A stretch of DNA of 5,253 nt from an uncultured Collinsella sp. (GCA_902479205.1 CABSNX010000143.1:1-5253); one strand, 5' to 3'. Positions 1-5,206 are shown, counted from the first letter of the stretch. A program made the numbers and translations. The notes: generated from the letters alone by a model not told the origin.

Positions 1-37
1 TCGGTCTCGTGGGCTCGGAGATGTGTATAAGAGACAG
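1..37 (+). other. Nextera (Tn5) read-2 adapter left on contig end
   Basis: Not genomic. Bases 19-37 are the 19-bp Tn5 mosaic end (AGATGTGTATAAGAGACAG). Bases 4-18 are the Nextera read-2 (i7 side) adapter. Bases 1-3 (TCG) equal the last three bases of the reverse complement of the index seen at 5241-5248. Genomic sequence starts at 38. This is untrimmed sequencing adapter, not a natural transposon end. Confidence 0.98.
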
Positions 38-55
38 TTAGTCCACCCACCCCAG

Positions 56-181
56 GGGTAGTTAATTTGGGACGGGGCTTTTTTAGCTACCACCATATGC
101 CTGTGAGCATTTGCCCCGGTGCCCATCGATTCACCGCCAGTCAAAGGGTAGCTAAAAAGCCCCGTCCCAAATTAACTACCC
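56..181. repeat. Long inverted repeat (hairpin/MITE-like element) upstream of pheA
   Basis: The left arm 56-91 and right arm 147-181 are reverse complements over 35 bp; the only difference is one extra T in the left arm (six Ts at 79-84 against five As at 154-158). The central loop is about 55 bases (92-146). Each arm carries a GGGAC core (69-73; complement 164-168). The right arm ends 28 bases before the pheA start. The shape fits a small non-coding palindromic element such as a REP doublet or MITE. If transcribed, it would form a long RNA stem in the pheA leader. No T-box sequence is visible, and the loop holds no Phe-rich leader peptide, so a classical attenuator is not supported. Confidence 0.85.
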
Positions 182-209
182 TAGCCAACGATTCACGAAA
201 GGGACCTCC

Positions 210-1355
210 ATGGACCTTGCCGATATTCGCCAGACCATCGATGGCATCGACACCACGCTCCTCAATAGTTTTGTCGAACGCATGGACATTGCCATCGAGG
301 TTGCCAAATCAAAAATCGAGATGGGCAAGGCCGTCTTCGACCCCGCCCGCGAGCGCTCCAAGCTCAACAACCTTGCCGGCCGCGCTCCCGAGCGCTACGA
401 GGCGCAGACCATCACGCTGTTCCGCCTCCTCATGAGCATGAGCAAGGCAGAGCAGCAGCGTTACATCAACGAACTCAAGGGCATCACGGTCTCGCAAAAG
501 GCCCACGCCACGGCAGCTCCCCTCGACACGCCCTTCCCCCAGACTGCCAGCGTCGCCTGCCAGGGCGTTGAAGGTGCCTACAGCCAGATCGCCGCGTGCA
601 AGCTCTTTGCCGTGCCCGATATCGCGTTCTTCGAGACCTTCGAAGGTGTCATGCGAGCTGTGCGCGACGGCTTCTGCGAGTTTGGCGTACTGCCCATCGA
701 AAACTCCACCGCCGGCTCGGTCAACGCGGTCTACGACCTGCTCGCACAGTTCGACTTCCACATTGTGCGCTCGCTGCGCCTCAAGATCGACCACAACCTG
801 CTCGTCAAGCCCGACACCAAGCTGCAGGATGTTCGTGAGGTCTATAGCCACGGTCAGGCCATCGCGCAATGCGCTGGCTTTATCGAGGCGCACGATCTGC
901 ACGCCACCAAGTATCTCAACACGGCTATGTCGGCCGAGATGGTCGCCAACTCCGACCGCACCGACGTCGCCGCCATCGCCTCGCGCAGTTGCGCGGCGCT
1001 CTACGGTCTGGAGGTGCTGGAGCCCAACATTCAGGACTCGAACAACAACTACACACGCTTCGTCGTCATCAGCCGCGAGCCACGCGTCTATCCCGGTGCC
1101 AACCGCACCTCACTCATGATCACCACGGCTAACGAACCGGGCGCCCTCTATCGCGTGCTCGAGCGCTTCTATGCGCTCAACATCAACCTTATCAAGCTCG
1201 AGAGCCGCCCCATCCCCGGGCACGACTTTGAGTTTATGTTCTACTTCGATCTGGACTGTCCCTTTGGCAGCAAAGCCCTCGACGACCTACTCGACTCGAT
1301 TGACGACGTGTGCGAGAGCTTCACCTACTTTGGCAGCTACACGGAGGTGCTCTAG
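210..1355 (+). CDS. pheA: Bifunctional chorismate mutase / prephenate dehydratase (P-protein)
   Basis: Cytoplasmic enzyme turning chorismate into prephenate and then phenylpyruvate, the committed branch to phenylalanine. The 381 residues match a full P-protein. Residues 1-90 are an AroQ-class chorismate mutase; aligned by eye to E. coli PheA, the catalytic set is kept (R7, R24, K35, D44, R47, E48, Gln at 82/83). Residues about 112-288 are prephenate dehydratase, with QGVEGAYS (118-125), LPIENSTAGSV (161-171) and YTRF (281-284). SHGQ at 213-216 replaces the usual SHPQ. Residues about 299-381 are an ACT domain with GALY (311-314) and ESRP (331-334), the phenylalanine-binding motifs, so feedback inhibition by Phe is expected from the family. 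The start is supported by AAAGGGA at 198-204, five bases before ATG. The next gene abuts its stop codon, so the two are surely co-transcribed. Confidence 0.96.
   Translation: MDLADIRQTIDGIDTTLLNSFVERMDIAIEVAKSKIEMGKAVFDPARERSKLNNLAGRAPERYEAQTITLFRLLMSMSKAEQQRYINELKGITVSQKAHATAAPLDTPFPQTASVACQGVEGAYSQIAACKLFAVPDIAFFETFEGVMRAVRDGFCEFGVLPIENSTAGSVNAVYDLLAQFDFHIVRSLRLKIDHNLLVKPDTKLQDVREVYSHGQAIAQCAGFIEAHDLHATKYLNTAMSAEMVANSDRTDVAAIASRSCAALYGLEVLEPNIQDSNNNYTRFVVISREPRVYPGANRTSLMITTANEPGALYRVLERFYALNINLIKLESRPIPGHDFEFMFYFDLDCPFGSKALDDLLDSIDDVCESFTYFGSYTEVL
1343..1348 (+). promoter_or_regulatory. Shine-Dalgarno for aroE-aroK inside the pheA 3' end
   Basis: GGAGGT lies within the last codons of pheA, seven bases before the ATG at 1356. 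The pheA stop TAG (1353-1355) directly abuts that ATG, so translation of the second enzyme is probably coupled to that of the first. Confidence 0.85.
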
Positions 1356-2594
1356 ATGACTGATGTCGCCACAACCCGCCCCTACGGCGTCCTGGGCCGT
1401 GTGCTGGGCCACAGCTACACCCCGACCATCTACAAGGAGCTCGCGGGACTTGAATACGTGCGATTTGAGCGCGAGCCCGAGGATCTAGAGGCTTTTATGA
1501 CGGGCGACGAGTGGGAAGGTACCAACGTGACCATTCCCTACAAACGCGCCGTCATGGAATACCTGGACGAGCTGAGTCCCCTGGCCGAGCGCATGGGCAA
1601 CGTCAACACCATCACTCGCCTGCCCGATGGCCGTCTGCGCGGCGACAACACCGACTACTTCGGTTTCCAATGCCTGGCCGAGGAGCTGGGCGTAGAGATT
1701 GCCGGCAAGAAGGTCCTCGTGCTCGGTGCCACCGGCGGTGCCGGCACCACGGCAAGCATGGTACTCGGCGATCTGGGCGCTATCGTCGTGCCCGTCGGCC
1801 GCACAAGCGAGGTCAACTACGGCAACATCGCGCAGCAGTCCGACGCCGCGTTGCTCGTCAACTGCACGCCTGCCGGTATGTTCCCCCACTGCCCCGACGC
1901 TCCTTGCGCGCTCGAGGGCCTCGACGCGCTCGAGGGCGTCATCGATATCGTCTACAACCCCGCCCGCACGGGACTCATGCTCGAGGCCGAGCGTCGCGGC
2001 ATACCCTGCATCGGCGGTTTGCTCATGCTTGTGGCCCAGGCGGCGCAAGCCGTCGAGCGCTATACCGGCCAGGTCACCCCGCGCGAGCGCATCCTGGACG
2101 TGACAGAGTGCCTGTCACACCGCGAGCAGAACATCGCGCTGATCGGCATGCCGGGCTCGGGCAAAACCCGCGTGGGTGAGCAGATTGCCCTGCTGACGGG
2201 CCGCGAGCACATCGACCTGGACCGCGCCCTCGAGGAGCGTCTGGGCATGCCTTGCGCCGACTTTATCGTCAAGCGCGGCGAGCCGGCCTTCCGCGAGCAG
2301 GAGACGGCGGCCCTGGCCGACATCTCCAAGCGCAGCGGCCTGGTGCTTTCCACCGGCGGCGGCGTCGTCACGCAAGACGAGAACTACCCGTTGCTGCACC
2401 AGAACAGTCAGATTGTGATGCTCAACCGTAAGCTCGATGAGCTCGCCCACAAGGGTCGCCCCATCACCGCCCGCGACGGTATCGACAAGCTGGCCGAGCA
2501 GCGCATGCCGCGCTACCGCGCCTGGGCCGACTACATCATCGACTCGCGCGACTGCGCAGCCAACACCGCCCGAGCCCTCCTCGACACCCTCTAA
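1356..2594 (+). CDS. aroE-aroK: Shikimate dehydrogenase / shikimate kinase fusion
   Basis: One 412-residue protein carrying two shikimate-pathway activities. Residues 1-~250 are AroE, which reduces 3-dehydroshikimate to shikimate with NADPH. Visible motifs are GHSYTP (18-23, the substrate-binding SxS loop with Thr as second residue), NVTIPYK (57-63, catalytic K63), GDNTD (96-100, catalytic D100), a glycine-rich nucleotide loop GATGGAG (124-130) and a C-terminal Q228 in MLVAQA. Residues ~258-412 are AroK, which phosphorylates shikimate with ATP: Walker A GMPGSGKT (264-271), DLD (287-289), GEPAFREQE (308-316), TGGGV (333-337) and lid GRP (367-369). Both active sites look intact. The AroE part is slightly short for the family (about 250 against 270 residues). 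It starts directly after the pheA stop, and its own stop lies in the dyad at 2592-2634. Confidence 0.95.
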   Translation: MTDVATTRPYGVLGRVLGHSYTPTIYKELAGLEYVRFEREPEDLEAFMTGDEWEGTNVTIPYKRAVMEYLDELSPLAERMGNVNTITRLPDGRLRGDNTDYFGFQCLAEELGVEIAGKKVLVLGATGGAGTTASMVLGDLGAIVVPVGRTSEVNYGNIAQQSDAALLVNCTPAGMFPHCPDAPCALEGLDALEGVIDIVYNPARTGLMLEAERRGIPCIGGLLMLVAQAAQAVERYTGQVTPRERILDVTECLSHREQNIALIGMPGSGKTRVGEQIALLTGREHIDLDRALEERLGMPCADFIVKRGEPAFREQETAALADISKRSGLVLSTGGGVVTQDENYPLLHQNSQIVMLNRKLDELAHKGRPITARDGIDKLAEQRMPRYRAWADYIIDSRDCAANTARALLDTL

Positions 2595-2634
2595 AACCTG
2601 CCAAAAAGGGACAGGTTTATTTTGGCAGGTTTTA
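2592..2634. terminator. 15-bp dyad starting at the aroE-aroK stop; possible terminator or repeat element
   Basis: Bases 2592-2606 and 2620-2634 are perfect reverse complements over 15 bp, with a 13-base loop. The left arm begins with the TAA stop of the fusion gene. The stem is AT-rich at both ends around a CCTGCC/GGCAGG centre, and the right arm runs through TTTTA, so it could act as a modest intrinsic terminator between the fusion gene and aroQ. The loop contains GGGAC followed by CAGGTTT; this CAGGTTT (2612-2618) repeats the one in the right arm (2626-2632), so the left arm can pair with either copy. Confidence 0.7.
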
Positions 2635-2694
2635 TCTGGGCAAACGTCGCAGACAGCAAGCCCCGCCACCAACCAGACCACAAAGGAAGCAACC

Positions 2695-3132
2695 ATGAAA
2701 GCTCTCGTCATCAACGGACCCAACCTCAACATGCTCGGCATTCGCGAGCCGGGTATCTACGGTAGCGACAACTACGACCGCTTGGTCCAGATCTGCAAGG
2801 AGGCCGGCGCCGCACAGGGTTTCGACGAGGTCGAGGTCTTCCAGTCCAACCACGAGGGCAGCATCGTCGACAAGATCCAGGAGGCATACGGCAAGGTCGA
2901 CGGCATCGTCATCAACCCAGCGGCTTACACGCACACGAGCGTGGCGATCCTGGACGCCCTCAAGGCCGTCGCCATCCCCGCCGTCGAGGTCCACATCAGT
3001 GCCGTCGAGACGCGCGAGGACTTCCGCCAAGTAAGCTACGCGCGCCTGGCCTGCTTTGCCACCATCACCGGCGAAGGCCTCCAGGGCTACGCTCACGCGC
3101 TGGAGCTGCTGAGGGAGCGTCTCGAAAAGTAG
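2695..3132 (+). CDS. aroQ: Type II 3-dehydroquinate dehydratase
   Basis: Dehydrates 3-dehydroquinate to 3-dehydroshikimate, the substrate of the upstream AroE domain. The product has 145 residues, the normal length of the dodecameric type II family. Family motifs appear in order: NGPNLNMLG (7-15), REPxIYG (17-23) with catalytic Y22 on the flexible lid, QSNHEG (50-55), INPAAYTHTS (73-82), and EVHIS..REDFRQVSY (98-115) with catalytic H100. The start at 2695 is set by AAAGGA at 2682-2687, seven bases upstream, and by the NGPNLN motif lying close to the N-terminus; the frame is open further upstream into aroK but has no support there. The C-terminal sequence GYAHALELLRERLEK matters because a diverged copy lies at 4741-4788. 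Confidence 0.96.
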   Translation: MKALVINGPNLNMLGIREPGIYGSDNYDRLVQICKEAGAAQGFDEVEVFQSNHEGSIVDKIQEAYGKVDGIVINPAAYTHTSVAILDALKAVAIPAVEVHISAVETREDFRQVSYARLACFATITGEGLQGYAHALELLRERLEK

Positions 3133-3172
3133 CCTCGCGAGCAAATCCATCAACGCGATTAACACGCTAATA

Positions 3173-3226
3173 ATGCCAGTGCCGCCAGCAGCAACCTCGC
3201 TACTGGCGGCACTTTATTACTGGCAT
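3173..3226. terminator. Nested stem-loop after aroQ, probable intrinsic terminator
   Basis: Bases 3178-3188 and 3203-3213 form a perfect, GC-rich 11-bp stem (AGTGCCGCCAG against CTGGCGGCACT), followed by TTATTA. Inside it, AGC (3190-3192) can add three pairs with GCT (3199-3201). An outer repeat, ATGCCAGT (3173-3180) against ACTGGCAT (3219-3226), extends the dyad across the T-rich stretch. Lying 45 bases after the aroQ stop, this probably ends the aromatic operon and insulates the next two genes. Confidence 0.7.
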
Positions 3227-3231
3227 ATAAT
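3226..3231 (+). promoter_or_regulatory. Putative -10 box of the DUF4869/ATPase cassette
   Basis: A perfect TATAAT stands 31 bases before the ATG at 3263, which would put transcription start near 3238. No recognisable -35 hexamer lies 16-18 bases upstream, where the terminator stem sits, so the promoter is either weak or dependent on an activator. Its first T is also the last base of the outer dyad repeat. Confidence 0.5.
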
Positions 3232-3252
3232 CGTTGCAGTCACACAACGTCT

Positions 3253-3256
3253 GGAG
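3253..3256 (+). promoter_or_regulatory. Shine-Dalgarno that fixes the DUF4869 gene start
   Basis: GGAG ends six bases before the ATG at 3263. It decides between this start and an earlier in-frame ATG at 3173, which lies inside the terminator-like hairpin, has no ribosome binding site and would add 30 non-family residues. Confidence 0.75.
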
Positions 3257-3262
3257 ACGCGC

Positions 3263-3712
3263 ATGTTAAGCATCCATCTGGGAGATTACCCCGGTTCCAT
3301 CTACGATACCGAGACCTATTTTAGGAATTCATACTTGGATTCATGGTTCGAAGACCCTATGGCTGCGCAGATCATTAAAAGCGTGGACGGATCAGAGCTC
3401 ATCGGCCCCCACAACATCGTAAGCAAGCAGCTGGGCTCAATCACCCCGCTCGAACTGTCCGGCGGCGTTAAGACACTGCTGCTGGTACGCAATCTCCCAC
3501 ATATGGTGTTCAACGCATCTACCTGCGGAGACAACTGTGCCCGCTGGCTACTCAAAATCGGCAAAGAGCAGGATGTGCTGGTGACCCTTTACCACATCAT
3601 GAAATTCCCCTGGAAGAACTTTGAAATCCGTATTGAAAACGATGGCCGTATCGTCAAAAACATGCAGGAGTTTGTCGGCGCCACGAATGACTTTTTGGAT
3701 GTTGATGAGTAA
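3263..3712 (+). CDS. DUF4869-type protein of unknown function, first gene of a two-gene cassette
   Basis: A 149-residue soluble protein with no signal peptide or membrane segment. From memory it resembles DUF4869, a short family common in gut Firmicutes: start MLSIHLGDYPGSIYDT (1-16), a central LSGGVKTLLLV (65-75), and a highly characteristic NASTCGDNCARWLLKIG (84-100) with two cysteines, C88 and C92, four residues apart. No catalytic role is known to me. The gene sits 130 bases after aroQ behind a terminator-like hairpin, and its stop TAA (3710-3712) shares one base with the ATG of the ATPase gene, so the two are translationally coupled and probably work together. Its DNA is clearly poorer in G+C than the aro genes (row 3301-3360 has 24 G+C of 60; row 961-1020 has 44), which suggests horizontal origin. 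The family call is by eye and needs a profile search. Confidence 0.8.
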   Translation: MLSIHLGDYPGSIYDTETYFRNSYLDSWFEDPMAAQIIKSVDGSELIGPHNIVSKQLGSITPLELSGGVKTLLLVRNLPHMVFNASTCGDNCARWLLKIGKEQDVLVTLYHIMKFPWKNFEIRIENDGRIVKNMQEFVGATNDFLDVDE

Positions 3713-4713
3713 TGAAGGGAACGCATACCGTTGTCGTAGAGCGTGCAAAGGTCAAATACACACTCACGTTTAAACGCAATATTTCCTTTATACGCGGCAA
3801 CAGCGGCACGGGCAAAACGACGCTCATCTCGATGATTCGCGACTACAACGACCGAGGACCGGAAAGCGGCGTTATACTCAGCTGCGACGTGCCTTGCGAA
3901 ACGCTTTCCGGCAGACGCTGGGAGCGCGAGCTGTCGATCATCGAAGATTCGATCGTCTTTCTAGATGAGGGCAACGAGTTTATCTACTCAAAGGACTTCG
4001 CCAAAGCCGTCAACGGCTCCTCCAACTATTTTGTTCTGATATCTCGTCGCGACGCCAACGAACTCCCCTACAGCGTCGACGAGATCCTAAAACTGGTCAA
4101 CACCACAAGCAAGACGATCAATGGCCGCAAGAGCGACAGGCGCTTCTACTCGGTGACCAAGCCGCTATATGACCACACGACAAGCATGCTGTACCAGGAT
4201 CTAAATGTTGGATTCGAGATACCCGATGCCGTGATTGTCGAGGATAGCAAGTCTGGCTATCAATTCTACAGCGCCCTATGCAGCCGACTGGGAATCCGCT
4301 GCTATACCGCTACCGGCGTAGCAAACCTAAAACGAACGATTCACGAATGTCCCGAGCAAAACATCCTTGCCATAGGAGACGGCGCAGCGTTTGGTCCCTA
4401 CATCGAAAAGGTACTCGAGCAGCGCGTTTACAAGAACGTTCGCCTGTTCCTCCCGGAATCATTTGAGTGGACGCTTTTGCGATCTGGCCTCATCCCCAGC
4501 AACGATATTCCAAAAATCCTTAAGGACCCTTCGAGCTATATCGAAAGCCGCGACTACCTGAGCTGGGAGCGATTCTTCACCGATGTGTTGGTCAAATACT
4601 CGGCAGACACTCGTTATGCCTACAAAAAGGCGAAGCTCAATGAGCAGTATCTGAGGCCACAGGCGATGAATACAGTTGCAAGCATCTTGCCCGAGTGTTT
4701 GAAGGCAGAATAG
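3712..4713 (+). CDS. P-loop ATPase with C-terminal TOPRIM/DUF4435-like region, partner of the DUF4869 protein
   Basis: A 333-residue protein of unknown role. The N-terminal part (about 1-130) is a compact P-loop ATPase: Walker A GNSGTGKTT (29-37) and Walker B IVFLDEG (81-87) only about 50 residues apart, then FVLISRRD (107-114) at the sensor position followed by ELPYSVDEI (117-125). The C-terminal part (about 170-265) has AVIVEDSKSGYQFY (173-186), NILAIGDGAAFG (217-228) and LPESFEW (247-253). This order, an acidic VED strand, a hydrophobic strand ending in a conserved Asp, then an acidic patch, resembles TOPRIM-like DUF4435/OLD domains linked to ATPases, but the usual second Asp of DxD is replaced (DGA). 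Translation starts on the ATG overlapping the previous stop and has no strong Shine-Dalgarno of its own. The stop TAG is followed in the same frame by the aroQ tail remnant. The ATPase call is firm; the TOPRIM-like call is inference. Confidence 0.8.
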   Translation: MKGTHTVVVERAKVKYTLTFKRNISFIRGNSGTGKTTLISMIRDYNDRGPESGVILSCDVPCETLSGRRWERELSIIEDSIVFLDEGNEFIYSKDFAKAVNGSSNYFVLISRRDANELPYSVDEILKLVNTTSKTINGRKSDRRFYSVTKPLYDHTTSMLYQDLNVGFEIPDAVIVEDSKSGYQFYSALCSRLGIRCYTATGVANLKRTIHECPEQNILAIGDGAAFGPYIEKVLEQRVYKNVRLFLPESFEWTLLRSGLIPSNDIPKILKDPSSYIESRDYLSWERFFTDVLVKYSADTRYAYKKAKLNEQYLRPQAMNTVASILPECLKAE

Positions 4714-4740
4714 TGGGTTCTTAAGATCATTTGGAAACCA

Positions 4741-4788
4741 GGCCACGCCCATGCGCTGGAGCTGCTGAAAGAGCATCTGCTACACTAA
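4741..4788 (+). pseudogene. Remnant of an aroQ 3' end
   Basis: The 15 codons plus stop read GHAHALELLKEHLLH and match the end of the intact AroQ at 3085-3132 (GYAHALELLRERLEK) at 10 of 15 residues and 36 of 48 bases, with a 16-base identical run (3097-3112 against 4753-4768) and the stop codon in register. Nothing upstream of 4741 resembles aroQ, and the stretch has no start or ribosome binding site. It is best read as the orphan tail of a second, diverged aroQ, now separated from its body by the DUF4869/ATPase cassette. It lies in the same frame as the ATPase gene, so readthrough of the TAG at 4711-4713 would add 24 residues ending with this tail. Confidence 0.75.
4778..4786 (+). promoter_or_regulatory. 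Possible extended -10 element for glf
   Basis: TGC followed by TACACT has the form of an extended -10 (TGn-TAnnnT). It would start transcription near the dyad at 4793 and drive glf. No -35 is visible, and it overlaps the aroQ remnant. Weak call. Confidence 0.25.
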
Positions 4789-4792
4789 TCCA

Positions 4793-4823
4793 TGGGACAA
4801 AATAATCAGGTTTGTTTGTCCCA
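4793..4823. repeat. GGGAC-type dyad upstream of glf
   Basis: TGGGACAAA (4793-4801) and TTTGTCCCA (4815-4823) form a perfect 9-bp stem with a 13-base loop, the same loop length as the dyad at 2592-2634. The loop holds CAGGTTT (4807-4813), a heptamer also found twice in that other dyad. AGGTTT (4808-4813) can pair instead with AAACCT (4824-4829), giving an alternative hairpin. It could be a terminator of the preceding cassette, a leader structure of glf, or a dispersed repeat. No strong U-tract follows. Confidence 0.65.
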
Positions 4824-4866
4824 AAACCTAAGTAACTGTTCGATTGACATACAAAGGAGCATATCC

Positions 4867-5206
4867 ATGTCCCAGTACGATTATCTCGTCGTCGGTGCCG
4901 GCCTTTCGGGCGCCGTCTTTGCCAATGCCGCCAAGCGCGCCGGCAAGTCGGTCCTGGTCATCGATCGCCGCGATCACATCGCCGGCAACATCTACACCGA
5001 GGACGTCGAGGGCATCCAGGTCCACCGCTACGGCGCGCACATCTTCCACACCTCCATGAAGGACGTCTGGGACTACGTCAACCGCTTCGCCGAGTTCAAC
5101 AACTACGTCAACTCGCCGGTCGCCAACTTCCACGGCAACATGTACAACATGCCCTTCAACATGAACACCTTCGCCAAGATGTGGCCGGGCGTCGTCACGC
5201 CGGCAG
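4867..5206 (+). CDS. glf: UDP-galactopyranose mutase, N-terminal fragment cut by contig end
   Basis: The first 113 codons of an FAD-dependent mutase that interconverts UDP-galactopyranose and UDP-galactofuranose, the precursor of galactofuranose in surface polysaccharides; it acts in the cytoplasm. Visible are the FAD-binding VVGAGLSGAVFA (8-19) with GxGxxG, the strand end VIDRRDHIAGNIYT (31-44), and the family hallmark RYGAHIFHT (54-62), where Ala replaces the more usual Pro. The family is about 370-390 residues, so roughly two thirds is missing. The start is clear: AAAGGAG at 4853-4859, seven bases before ATG. The frame stays open to the window end, but the codons after 5206 are adapter, not protein. 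Codon use is GC-rich like the aro genes and unlike the cassette just before it. Confidence 0.93.

Noticed and set aside
19..37. Tn5 mosaic ends as evidence of a natural transposon spanning the window
   Set aside because: They are joined to Illumina read-2 adapter and index, so they are library-preparation sequence; no transposase or target duplication is present.
92..209. Phenylalanine attenuator or T-box in the pheA leader
   Set aside because: The frame from the ATG at 97 has a single Phe codon early on and stays open past the pheA start; no T-box consensus or tRNA-specifier layout is visible.
309..902. Long minus-strand frame antisense to pheA (similar ones at 1485-2048, 2115-2741 and 2632-3165)
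   Set aside because: High-GC codon bias opens antisense frames; the peptides are low-complexity Val/Asp/Ala-rich with no recognisable motifs, while the + strand genes show full catalytic motifs.
2437..2694. Longer aroQ frame starting inside aroK
   Set aside because: The extra 86 codons overlap aroK in another frame and run through the dyad; type II dehydroquinases begin a few residues before NGPNLN, matching the ATG at 2695 with a good ribosome binding site.
3133..3260. CRISPR repeats, tRNA or attachment site at the left edge of the cassette
   Set aside because: No repeat-spacer series or tRNA-like fold is seen; the only sequence shared by the two edges is the heptamer AATCCAT near 3146 and 4787, too short to call an att site.
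3173..3262. N-terminal extension of the DUF4869 protein from an upstream ATG at 3173
   Set aside because: It lies inside the terminator-like hairpin and across the TATAAT box and has no Shine-Dalgarno; the family-like sequence begins at the ATG at 3263, which has GGAG six bases before it.
3904..3921. LSGRRW in the ATPase as an ABC signature motif
   Set aside because: It sits about 20 residues before Walker B but only 30 after Walker A, with no room for a Q-loop and helical domain; chance resemblance is more likely.
4844..4849. Perfect TTGACA as a -35 box for glf
   Set aside because: The matching -10 would fall on or after the glf start codon, and the ribosome binding site lies directly downstream, so it cannot serve a normal leadered transcript.
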